Shown here piece by piece: positions 51,226 to 59,144 of a DNA stretch of 64,000 bases. Positions within the stretch are counted from its first letter, which is position 1. Each line of letters opens with the position of its first letter. A program made the position numbers and the translations under genes. The stretch is from NCBI GenBank assembly GCA_965276665.1, contig OZ255620.1:4154001-4218000 (forward strand), in the 5' to 3' direction. The stretch is from CAWGJC01 sp965276665 (GTDB lineage: Bacteria > Pseudomonadota > Alphaproteobacteria > Acetobacterales > Acetobacteraceae). A model generated the notes under the pieces. That model worked only from the letters and a program-made list of their open reading frames with translations, made no database searches and was not told the DNA's origin.

Positions 51226-52098
51226 TTGTCGACGCCGATCCGGAAATTGCTGCTGCCGCTCGCCGGGACCGAGGCCGGGGAGGCGGCGCTCGCTACCGCG
51301 CTCGCCGTCGCCACGATGTGGGACGCGCATGTCACCGCGCTGCACGTCCGCGTCGATTCGCGCAACGTGGCGCCGCTTGCCGGCGAGGGGATTTCCGGCC
51401 CGATGATCGAGGAGATGATGAGCGCGACCGACAGGGAGAGCGGCGAGCGCAGCAGCGCGATCCGCGCGATGGTCGACCGCTTCGTCGCCGAGCGCCAGGT
51501 CACCGTCTCCGCCCCGCGCCCGAACGAGAAAGGCGCGACGATCGGCTTCGCCACCGTCACCGGGCGGGAGGACGATATCGTCCCGCAGCAGGCGCGGCTC
51601 GCCGACCTGACCGTGGTGCCGCATCCCGATGCCGGGGACGAGCTGTCCGGCTCCGAGGCCTTGCACGCCGTGCTGTTCGATTCCGGCCGCCCGGTGCTGA
51701 TCGCACCGCGGATTGCGCCGGGCTCGATCGGCCGGCGCATCGCGATCGGCTGGAACGGTACGGCGGAATCCTCCGCCGCCGTGTTGGGCGCGCTGCCTTG
51801 GCTGTCGCGGGCGGAGGCCGTCCGCATCCTCTCGGCGGGGGAATATCAGCGGCCCGGTCCCCCGGCGGCTGATCTTGCCGACTATCTCGCGCTGCACGGG
51901 ATCAAGGCCGAGATCGGGATTTTCCATCCGGTGGATCGCGAGGTCGGCGCCGGGCTGCTCGCCGGGTGCGCGGAGTTCGGCGCGGACCTGCTGGTGATGG
52001 GCGCCTATTCGCACTCCCGCCTGCGCCAGCTGATCCTCGGCGGAGTGACCCGGCACGTGCTCGAGAACGCAATGTTTCCGGTGATGATGAACCGTTAG
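51226..52098 (+). CDS. Universal stress protein, tandem UspA domains
   Basis: 290 aa. The first Usp-like half (residues about 1-150, STPIRKLLLPLAGTEAGEAAL) is degenerate; the second (about 165-290) has IAIGWNGTAESSAAVLGALPWL and the ATP-binding signature VMGAYSHSRLRQLILGGVTRHVLENAMFPVMM. TTG at 51226 with GGGAGGGAC upstream. The stop codon TAG is the first three bases of the TAGAGCA palindrome at 52096. Confidence 0.88.
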   Translation: MSTPIRKLLLPLAGTEAGEAALATALAVATMWDAHVTALHVRVDSRNVAPLAGEGISGPMIEEMMSATDRESGERSSAIRAMVDRFVAERQVTVSAPRPNEKGATIGFATVTGREDDIVPQQARLADLTVVPHPDAGDELSGSEALHAVLFDSGRPVLIAPRIAPGSIGRRIAIGWNGTAESSAAVLGALPWLSRAEAVRILSAGEYQRPGPPAADLADYLALHGIKAEIGIFHPVDREVGAGLLAGCAEFGADLLVMGAYSHSRLRQLILGGVTRHVLENAMFPVMMNR

Positions 52099-52148
52099 AG
52101 CATTTCAGTTAAGCCGGCGCCGGCTTAACTGAAGGTGAAAATGCTCTA
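52096..52148. repeat. Family 3 TAGAGCA-bounded palindrome, copy 1
   Basis: Outer arms TAGAGCATTT and AAAATGCTCTA surround an inner perfect palindrome CAGTTAAGCCGGC/GCCGGCTTAACTG. It lies between convergent genes (UspA ends at 52098, methyltransferase ends at 52165) and could terminate both. It supplies the UspA stop codon. Confidence 0.8.
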
Positions 52149-52164
52149 GCCTCTGGGGCGTCCC

Positions 52165-52803
52165 TCAGCCGAGACGGTAGAGGGCGACCAACCGCTCGGT
52201 CCTGTCCTCGAGCTCCAGGCTGGTCGGCACGATGAAGCGGGCGAATTCGGTCAGTCCCGCTGCCGGCAGGTAGGCGCGACCGGGATCGGCGATCCACACC
52301 TCGGCGCTGAGCCCGCTGAGCCAGGGCATGATATGCCGGGTCATCGGCGCTTCGTAGCAGACATCGCCGCACAGGATGAGGTCCCAGGCGCAGTCCCGCC
52401 CCACCACGTCGCCGGCGAGCGCGGTGACCGCGGCGCCGTTCGCCGCCGCGTTCAGCCGGATCGCCGCCTCCGCGAGCGGGTCGGCCTCCGCCGCCTCGAC
52501 CACGGCCGCGCCGGCAAGCGCGCAGGCGATGGCGGCGAGGCCGCTGCCGGCGCCGAAATCCAGCACCCGCTTGCCGGCGACGCTCTCCGGATTGTCGAGC
52601 ACGTGTCGCGCCAGCGCCTGGCCGCCGGGCCAGGCGAAGGCCCAGAAGGGCGGCGCGATATTCACCTCGCGCAACCAGGTCTCGGTGGCGCGCCAGATCG
52701 GCGTGATCTCGGTCGCGAGGTGGAGGGTGATTTCCGGGACGAGTGGGGGATACGCGAACGTCGTGTTGGCGCGGATGAAGCCGTCCGCGTCGTTCACAGC
52801 CAT
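52165..52803 (-). CDS. Class I SAM-dependent methyltransferase, METTL20/EtfB-lysine methyltransferase-like
   Basis: 212 aa. N-terminal ANTTFAYPPLVPEITLHLATEITPIWRATE and PPFWAFAWPGGQALARHVLDNPE resemble the METTL20/ETFBKMT family, followed by SAM motif I LDFGAGSGLAAIACALAGA and LILCGDVCYE. Bacterial homologues methylate the electron-transfer flavoprotein beta subunit; a related nicotinamide N-methyltransferase-like annotation is also seen. The substrate here is unproven. ATG at 52803 overlaps the ubiA end by 10 bp. Confidence 0.8.
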   Translation of the reverse strand: MAVNDADGFIRANTTFAYPPLVPEITLHLATEITPIWRATETWLREVNIAPPFWAFAWPGGQALARHVLDNPESVAGKRVLDFGAGSGLAAIACALAGAAVVEAAEADPLAEAAIRLNAAANGAAVTALAGDVVGRDCAWDLILCGDVCYEAPMTRHIMPWLSGLSAEVWIADPGRAYLPAAGLTEFARFIVPTSLELEDRTERLVALYRLG

Positions 52804-53693
52804 CCGACGAGAATGGCGGCGGCGATTGCGATGCCGATCTCGCGATGCAGGCGGAACAGCCGGAGACAGAGCGCCGGATCGTCGATGTCGATCACCCGCA
52901 CCTGCCAGAACAGCATCGCAGCCGGCACCAGCAGCGCGGGATAGAACCAGAGAGAAAGTCCCGCCGCCCAGCCGGCGAGCAGCAGCGCGGCCAGGGTCGC
53001 GGCGAAGAAGGCGGCGAGGAAGGGCCGGGTCTGCCCGGCATAGCGCCGCGCGGTCGAGCGCACGCCGATCAGCGCGTCGTCCTCGCGGTCCTGATGCGCG
53101 TAGATCGTGTCGAAGCCGGTGTCCCAGAGGATGGCGGCGGCGTAGAGGGCGAGGCCGGCGAGGCCGGCCCGCCCCGCGGCCGCCGCCGTGCCGAGAAGCG
53201 CGCCGTAGCCGAAGGTGAACCCCATCACGAGCTGCGGCCACCACGTCACGCGCTTGGCGAGCGGGTAGAGCCCGACCAGCAGCAGCGACGCGGCGCCGAG
53301 TCCGATCGCCAACCGATTGAGCTGCAGCAGCACCGCCAGCCCGACGAGCAGCAGGATCGCCAGGAAGCCGAGCGCGTCGCGCATCCGGAGCGCGCCGGAG
53401 GCGAGCGGCCGGCCGGCGGTGCGGCTCACCTTGCGGTCGAGGTCGCGGTCCCACGCATCGTTCACCACGCAGCCGGCGGCGCGCATCACCACGCTGCCGA
53501 TGGCGAACAGCAAGAGCAGCCGCAGCGTCCGGCCCGGCGCTGCGCGGGCGAGCAGGATGCCCCAGGCGCCGGGCAGGAACAGCAGCCAGGCGCCGATCGG
53601 GCGGTCGAGACGGGCGAGCAAGGCATAGGGACGAACCCGCACGGGCAGGCGTGCGATCCAGCCATCCGCCACGATGTCGGTGTGCGCGGTCAT
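52794..53693 (-). CDS. ubiA: 4-hydroxybenzoate polyprenyltransferase
   Basis: Prenylates 4-hydroxybenzoate in ubiquinone biosynthesis; inner-membrane protein with about eight membrane segments, 299 aa. First Asp-rich motif VNDAWDRDLDRKVSRTAGRPLASG, second motif YAHQDREDDALIGVRSTA. ATG at 53693 preferred (family length); the frame is open to 53750, which would overlap the divergent rsmE leader. Confidence 0.93.
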   Translation of the reverse strand: MTAHTDIVADGWIARLPVRVRPYALLARLDRPIGAWLLFLPGAWGILLARAAPGRTLRLLLLFAIGSVVMRAAGCVVNDAWDRDLDRKVSRTAGRPLASGALRMRDALGFLAILLLVGLAVLLQLNRLAIGLGAASLLLVGLYPLAKRVTWWPQLVMGFTFGYGALLGTAAAAGRAGLAGLALYAAAILWDTGFDTIYAHQDREDDALIGVRSTARRYAGQTRPFLAAFFAATLAALLLAGWAAGLSLWFYPALLVPAAMLFWQVRVIDIDDPALCLRLFRLHREIGIAIAAAILVGWL

Positions 53694-53752
53694 CCTTGAT
53701 AAGGTCCCGTCCCTGGAAAGGTAATGTCCCGCTCTCCGGGAAAAGGTCAATC

Positions 53753-54451
53753 ATGCCGGCTCCGCTCCGTCTGTTCGTCGATGCGCCGCTGGCGGCAGGC
53801 GCCACCATTCCGGGGAGCGCGGGGCAGGCGCATTACCTGGGGAGCGTCATGCGCCGCGGCGTCGGGGACCTGGTGCTGCTGTTCAACGAAGGAGCCGGCG
53901 AGTGGGCGGCGCGAATCGCGCTGCTCCGCCGCGATCAGGCGCGGTTCATCGTGCTGCACCGGACCCGCGAGCCGGTGCCCGAACCTGGCCCTTGCCTGCT
54001 CTTCGCGCTGCTGAAGCGGGACGCGACCGACCTGCTGGTACGGCAGGCGACCGAGATGGGCGCGGCCTCGCTCCGCCCGGTGATCACCGCGCGCACCAAC
54101 GCCGCGCGGGTGAACACCGTCCGGCTCGCGACGATCGCCGTCGAGGCATCGGAGCAGAGCGAGCGGCTGAGCGTTCCCATCCTACATCCGCCGATGCCGC
54201 TCGACCGCGCCCTGGCCGATTGGCCGGCCGCGCGAACCCTCGCGGTGGCCGCGGAACGCCGTGCCGGCGCTGCCGCGCGCGCCGACGCGCTGCTGGTCGG
54301 GCCGGAGGGCGGTTTCGCGCCGGCGGAGCTTGACGCGCTGCTGGCGCGACCCTTTGTTGTTCCGATATCGCTCGGCCCGCGGATCCTGCGGGCCGAGACC
54401 GCCGCCATCGCCGGGCTCGCGCTGCTGCAGGCGCCGTTCCGCAACAGTTGA
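53753..54451 (+). CDS. rsmE: 16S rRNA (uracil(1498)-N(3))-methyltransferase
   Basis: SPOUT-class methyltransferase that modifies U1498 of the decoding region. 232 aa. RLFVDAPLAAGATIPGSAGQAHYLGSVMRRGVGD N-terminal PUA-like part; LLVGPEGGFAPAELDAL and ISLGPRILRAETAAIAGLALLQ form the trefoil-knot SAM site. ATG at 53753 with AAAAGG upstream. Six bp before gshA. Confidence 0.95.
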   Translation: MPAPLRLFVDAPLAAGATIPGSAGQAHYLGSVMRRGVGDLVLLFNEGAGEWAARIALLRRDQARFIVLHRTREPVPEPGPCLLFALLKRDATDLLVRQATEMGAASLRPVITARTNAARVNTVRLATIAVEASEQSERLSVPILHPPMPLDRALADWPAARTLAVAAERRAGAAARADALLVGPEGGFAPAELDALLARPFVVPISLGPRILRAETAAIAGLALLQAPFRNS

Positions 54452-54457
54452 GGTCGA

Positions 54458-55819
54458 ATGTCGAATCCCGGAGAGGCCGACGCCACCCCGATCCGCTCCG
54501 TGCGCCAGCTTGCCGACCATATCGCCGAAGGCTGCAAGCCGCGGGAGCAATGGCGCATCGGCACCGAGCACGAGAAATTCGGTTTCCGCCACGCTGACTT
54601 CACCCCGCCGCCCTACGAGCCCGGCGGCATCCGCGCGATGCTCGAGGGGATGCAGGCGGACGATCCCGCCTGGGAGCCGATCCTCGACGAGGGCGCCATC
54701 ATCGGGCTGTCGCGGGGCGCCGCGTCCATCGCGCTCGAGCCGGGCGGCCAGCTCGAATTGTCGGGCGGCACGCTCGACACCCTGCACGAGACGCGCGAGG
54801 AATTCGCCGCCCATTTCGCCGCGGTCCGGCGGGTGGCCGCGCCGCTCGGCCTCGGCTTCTCCCCGCTCGGCTTCCACCCGACCGCGCGGCGCGCCGACAT
54901 GCCGTGGATGCCGAAGAGCCGTTACGCGATCATGCGCCGCTACATGCCCGAGGTCGGCACGCTCGGCCTCGACATGATGCTCCGCACCTGCACGGTGCAG
55001 GTCAATCTCGATTACGGCTCGGAGGACGACATGGTGCGCAAGCTCCGCGTCGGACTTTTGCTGCAGCCGGTGGCGACCGCGCTGTTCGCCAACTCCCCGT
55101 TCACCGAGGGCAGACCGAACGGCTTCCTCTCCTACCGCGCGCAAATCTGGACGGACACTGACAATGCCCGCTCCGGCATCCCGGCCGCGATGTTCGAGCC
55201 GGGCTTCGGCTTCGAGCGCTACGTCGAATGGCTGCTCGACGTGCCGATGTATTTCGTGCTGCGCGACGGGCACTACGTCGATATGGCGGGGAGATCCTTC
55301 CGCGATCATATGGCGGGCACAGCCGGCGGCGGCGCCGCGATGCTTGGCGATTTCGCCGACCATATGACGACCGTCTTCACCGATGTGCGGCTGAAGCGGT
55401 TTCTCGAAATGCGCGGCGCGGATGCCGGCAGCCCTGCGATGATGCTCGCGCAATCGGCGCTCTGGACCGGGCTGCTCTACGACGATGCGGCGCTCGCCGC
55501 TGCGGAGTCGCTGGTCCGCGATGCGGCATGGCAGGATTATGCTGCGCTGCGGGAACGGGTGCCACGCGAGGGGCTGGCGGTGCCCTGGCGCGGCGGCACG
55601 CTGCGCGATCTCGCGCGCGATGTGGTGGAGATCGCGGCGGGCGGCTTGCGCGCGCGCGGGCGTCTGGACGCAGCCGGACAGGATGAAGCGGTTTACCTCG
55701 CGCCACTACACGAAATTGTGTCAGGCGGCCCTACACAGGCGGAATCCTGGCTTGAGCAATTTTTTCGTGACCGTTTCATCGGAATTAACGGCGTGTTAAC
55801 AAACTCTGATATTGTATGA
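54458..55819 (+). CDS. gshA: Glutamate-cysteine ligase (type 3/plant-like)
   Basis: First step of glutathione synthesis; 453 aa. Family segments: WRIGTEHEKFGF, IALEPGGQLELSGGTLDTLHETREEF, SRYAIMRRYMPEVGTLGLDMMLRTCTVQVNLDYGSE, FANSPFTEGRPNGFLSYRAQIWTDTDNARSG. This is the alphaproteobacterial/plant class, unrelated in sequence to E. coli GshA. Two conserved cysteines that give redox control in plants are not obvious. ATG at 54458. Confidence 0.95.
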   Translation: MSNPGEADATPIRSVRQLADHIAEGCKPREQWRIGTEHEKFGFRHADFTPPPYEPGGIRAMLEGMQADDPAWEPILDEGAIIGLSRGAASIALEPGGQLELSGGTLDTLHETREEFAAHFAAVRRVAAPLGLGFSPLGFHPTARRADMPWMPKSRYAIMRRYMPEVGTLGLDMMLRTCTVQVNLDYGSEDDMVRKLRVGLLLQPVATALFANSPFTEGRPNGFLSYRAQIWTDTDNARSGIPAAMFEPGFGFERYVEWLLDVPMYFVLRDGHYVDMAGRSFRDHMAGTAGGGAAMLGDFADHMTTVFTDVRLKRFLEMRGADAGSPAMMLAQSALWTGLLYDDAALAAAESLVRDAAWQDYAALRERVPREGLAVPWRGGTLRDLARDVVEIAAGGLRARGRLDAAGQDEAVYLAPLHEIVSGGPTQAESWLEQFFRDRFIGINGVLTNSDIV

Positions 55820-55886
55820 CTACCTATTAACAGTGCAGACGCTGTAACAGCTTGCCCAGGCATCCTCTCTAAGGGTCAGGTATGGC

Positions 55887-58001
55887 ATGAGCATCAGCTT
55901 GCCTGGGCGCTTTCAGGGTAGCGCCACGAAACCGTCGAGCGTGTTGGCAGTGACATCGCCGAACCAAGTTGTCGTGAGACTTCGTCTGATCGGCCGGATG
56001 GAAGCCTGGACTTCGAGGGGCGAAAGCGTCCTTCCTTCCGGGCGGAAGACACGCGCGCTGCTCGCCATCGTGGCTCTTGGCGCGCCGAGAGCGGTCTTGC
56101 GCTCGCGCCTCGCCGAGATGCTGTGGAGCCGCCGCTCGGAAGATCAGGCGCGCGCCTCACTGCGGCAGGAGATCCATCGCCTGCTCGAAGCGCTGCAGCC
56201 GGCGGGCGCCGGGATTCTGAGCGTGAGCCGCGACCAGATTCAGCTGATCTCCGAGACCGTCTGGATCGACCATGCCGATGTGTTGCGCGCCAACATCGCC
56301 AACACGGCGGCGCTCTCGCTGCTCGAGGGCGAGCTGCTCGAGGATCTGGACGGCGTCGATCCGGCTTTCGATGCGTGGCTCTCGGTCGAGCGCGAGCGGC
56401 TGCGCGACCATGCGCGCACCGTCGCCGAGACGCTGCTCCGCGATCACGAGCAGATGGAGCCCGAAGCGACGATCCCCGCGGCGCAGCAGCTTCTCGCGAT
56501 CGACCGCGCGCATGAGGGCGCGTGGCGGGCGCTGATGCGCGCGCATGCGGCGCGCGGCGAACGTGGCATGGCGATCCAGACCTACGAACGCTGCCGCGCG
56601 GTTCTCGCCGATCTTCTGGACGCGGCGCCGTCCCCGGAAACCCAGCGCCTGCTCGCCGAGATCCGCAATGCGCGGGACATCGCACCCCCCAGCCCGGCCC
56701 TGCCGGCGCCGGCGCTCGAGCCGCGTGAGGGCGCGCCGCGCTCCGGCGCGCGGGTCGGCGTGATGCCGCTCGAGATGATGGGCGGCCGTGCCGAGCTGGC
56801 GCCGCTCGCCGCCGGACTTGCCGATGAGATCACCGCGGCACTCGCGCGGTTCCGCTGGATGTTCCTCGTCTCCAGCGCCTCGCTCGCCCGCCTCGCGGCG
56901 CAGACCCGAGACGAAACGGTGATCCGCGACTCGCTCGGGCTTGATTTCCTGCTCGACGGCACGATCCAGCCGGTGGGGCAGCGTGTGCGGATCACCCTCC
57001 GGCTGCTCGATCTGCGCGCCGGAAATCATGTGGTCTGGGCGCGCCGGTTCGACCGGATGGCCGATGACATCCTCGATCTGCAGGACGAGATCGCCTCCGA
57101 GGTGGTGTCGCAGATCGATCCCGAGATTCTGCACATCGAGGCGAAGCGCGCCGTCGCGCAGCCGGCGACCGAGGCCACCGGCTACGACCTCATGCTGCGG
57201 GCGCTGTTCCTGATCGACCGGTTCGACCGCGACCAGTTCGAGGAGGCCGGGCGCCTGCTCGCCCGCGCGATCACGCTCGAGCCGGATTATGCGCCGGCGC
57301 ATGCGCTCTATGCCTACTGGCATGTATTCATGGTCGGGCAGGGCTGGAGCACCAACGATGCGGTGCTCGACTCGGCCTCGCTCTACGCCGAGCGCTCGAT
57401 CACGCTCGATCCGCAGGACGCCAAGGCGCTGACGATTGCCGGCCATGTGTGCGCCTATCTCGACCGCCGCCCACGCGCCGCCGTGGTGCTGCACGAGCGG
57501 GCGTTGAGCTTGAATCCCAACCTGGCGATGGCCTGGGTGTTCTCGGGCCTCGCATACGTCTATCTCGGCAACTGGGAAGAGGCCGAACGGCGGATCAAGC
57601 GCTACAAGAAGCTCTCGCCGATGGATCCGCACGCGTTCTTCTTCGACTCCGCATTCGTTCTGGTGGCGCTTATCAAGCGCGACCATGAGGCGGCGGTCGT
57701 GGCGGGGCGCGAGGTGAGCGAGATCAACCCGGCCTTCTCGGCTGCGTGGAAACCCTATCTCTCGGCGCTCGGGCATCTGGGGCGAAAGCAGGAGGCGGCG
57801 ATCGCGTTGCGCCGGCTGCTGGCCATCGAGCCGGGTTTCACCGTCGCCCAGTTCATCGATCGCAGCCCCTTCGCCCAGGAGCGCGATACGCAGCATTACG
57901 CCGAGGGGCTTCGTCGCGCCGGCGTGCCGGAGGGCATGCGCGTCACCGGCGACAACGCGCCGCAATCCGGCCATGCCGCCATCACGACCGGAGACAGCTA
58001 G
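55887..58001 (+). CDS. Winged-helix/BTAD transcriptional regulator with TolB-like and TPR domains
   Basis: 704 aa, soluble. Residues about 30-100 are a SARP-like winged helix (LRLIGRMEAWTSRGESVLPSGRKTRALLAIVAL, LRSRLAEMLWSRRSEDQARASLRQEIHRL). A bacterial transcriptional activation domain with helical repeats follows to about 260. Residues about 290-410 resemble the TolB-like region of CyaE/CadC relatives (GVMPLEMMGG, LDGTIQPVGQRVRITLRLLDLRAGNHVVWARRFDR). The last 280 residues hold TPR repeats. No membrane segment or receiver domain. Start at ATG 55887; an ATGGCATGA precedes it. Targets unknown. Confidence 0.85.
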   Translation: MSISLPGRFQGSATKPSSVLAVTSPNQVVVRLRLIGRMEAWTSRGESVLPSGRKTRALLAIVALGAPRAVLRSRLAEMLWSRRSEDQARASLRQEIHRLLEALQPAGAGILSVSRDQIQLISETVWIDHADVLRANIANTAALSLLEGELLEDLDGVDPAFDAWLSVERERLRDHARTVAETLLRDHEQMEPEATIPAAQQLLAIDRAHEGAWRALMRAHAARGERGMAIQTYERCRAVLADLLDAAPSPETQRLLAEIRNARDIAPPSPALPAPALEPREGAPRSGARVGVMPLEMMGGRAELAPLAAGLADEITAALARFRWMFLVSSASLARLAAQTRDETVIRDSLGLDFLLDGTIQPVGQRVRITLRLLDLRAGNHVVWARRFDRMADDILDLQDEIASEVVSQIDPEILHIEAKRAVAQPATEATGYDLMLRALFLIDRFDRDQFEEAGRLLARAITLEPDYAPAHALYAYWHVFMVGQGWSTNDAVLDSASLYAERSITLDPQDAKALTIAGHVCAYLDRRPRAAVVLHERALSLNPNLAMAWVFSGLAYVYLGNWEEAERRIKRYKKLSPMDPHAFFFDSAFVLVALIKRDHEAAVVAGREVSEINPAFSAAWKPYLSALGHLGRKQEAAIALRRLLAIEPGFTVAQFIDRSPFAQERDTQHYAEGLRRAGVPEGMRVTGDNAPQSGHAAITTGDS

Positions 58002-58196
58002 GCCGGAGATGCGTGAGCGGCCCGGACATCACCCGACCGCGTCATCCGCGCAGATCGCAGGAATGCCTGCACGAAACGCTTCCGGCCGAGGGCATCGACC
58101 TCAGAACGCCAACGGGGGCGCGCCGGTGACGTGACTGCGCCTGGCATGTTCCGTTCGCATTCGCTCACTGGACAGGCTCTAGCTCTCTATTTTGGC

Positions 58197-58245
58197 GAGC
58201 ATCCTCATCCGCTCGAACGATTCCATTCGATCGGATGTTGCTCTA
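58197..58245. repeat. Family 3 TAGAGCA-bounded palindrome, copy 2
   Basis: Outer GAGCA and TGCTCTA; inner ATCCGCTCGAA and TTCGATCGGAT pair around an eight-base loop. It lies between the convergent regulator and SGNH hydrolase genes; the minus-strand TAG of its end is the hydrolase stop codon. The rest of the 58002-58242 spacer holds no gene. Confidence 0.65.
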
Positions 58246-59073
58246 GTGCCGTTCGGAATTCGGCGGATCGCTCATCGAAGCGGAGGCGAGGATCGGGGAG
58301 GCGAGGGGATGAAAATGCCCATGCTTGCCGATGTCGGCGACGGCGAGCGGCTTGTCGAGCGCCGTGACGATGGAGCTGGCCAACGCCTGCGCCACGCAGG
58401 AATAGCCGAGATCGTTCTGGTGCAGACCGTCCGACGCGACGAACAGGGCGTAGGGATCGCCCTCCTCCCGCCAGGTATCCATCAGTTTGCTGCGGGCGAA
58501 CAGGCTGGAACCGCTGGTCTCAGCGATGCGCGCCAGCGCCTGCTCCATCGCGACATGCTCGGGGGAGGCCAGCACCCGCGGCGAGCGCTGGTTGTCCATC
58601 AGAATAACATCCGCCCCGGCGGCGTGCAGCTTGCCGACGCCTTCGGCCACCTGGGCCGCGAAGACCGACGGATCGTTGCCGCGCAGCGCGCCGTTGGCCC
58701 CGACCTGCCACACCACGATCTGCGGCCGGATCGCGATGACGTCGGGCACCAGCCGGGCCAGCTCCTCCGGCGCGTCCTGTCCGCCGATCCCGCGATTGAT
58801 CACCGCCACATGCGCGCCCGGCAATTCCGCGTTCAGCGCCGCCTGCAGCACGGCGGGATAGGTGTGCGCGGGGTCTGACGCCATCCAGCCCTCGGTCGAG
58901 GACGAGCCGAGCGTCACCACCAGGATCTCCTCCTGGGCCGCGAGCGCCGCGCGGGCATGCGGCAAAGCCGGCGTCTCCGCGGTGCCGGAAGGGCAGGCGA
59001 AGGCAATGGCGGGGAGCAGGCCGGCCGCCACGAGCATGCCGGTCCGCAAGGCGGAGCGAAGCATTTTGTGCAT
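58243..59073 (-). CDS. SGNH/GDSL-type lipase/esterase, exported
   Basis: 276 aa from ATG at 59073. Signal peptide residues 1 to about 30 (LVAAGLLPAIAFA). SGNH blocks: block I VTLGSSSTEG (nucleophile Ser), block II NRGIGGQ, block III QVGANGA and block V SDGLHQN with the catalytic Asp-His pair. Starts at 59094 (TTG) or 59064 (ATG) are alternatives. Likely periplasmic esterase or lysophospholipase; substrate unknown. It is 71 bp downstream of tldD on the same strand. Confidence 0.85.
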   Translation of the reverse strand: MHKMLRSALRTGMLVAAGLLPAIAFACPSGTAETPALPHARAALAAQEEILVVTLGSSSTEGWMASDPAHTYPAVLQAALNAELPGAHVAVINRGIGGQDAPEELARLVPDVIAIRPQIVVWQVGANGALRGNDPSVFAAQVAEGVGKLHAAGADVILMDNQRSPRVLASPEHVAMEQALARIAETSGSSLFARSKLMDTWREEGDPYALFVASDGLHQNDLGYSCVAQALASSIVTALDKPLAVADIGKHGHFHPLASPILASASMSDPPNSERH

Positions 59074-59144
59074 GCCAGCAATGTGCCACGACAAAGGTTA
59101 GAAGTCGATGAATTCCCGTGCGGAAACAGTTGTGTCGCTTGCGG

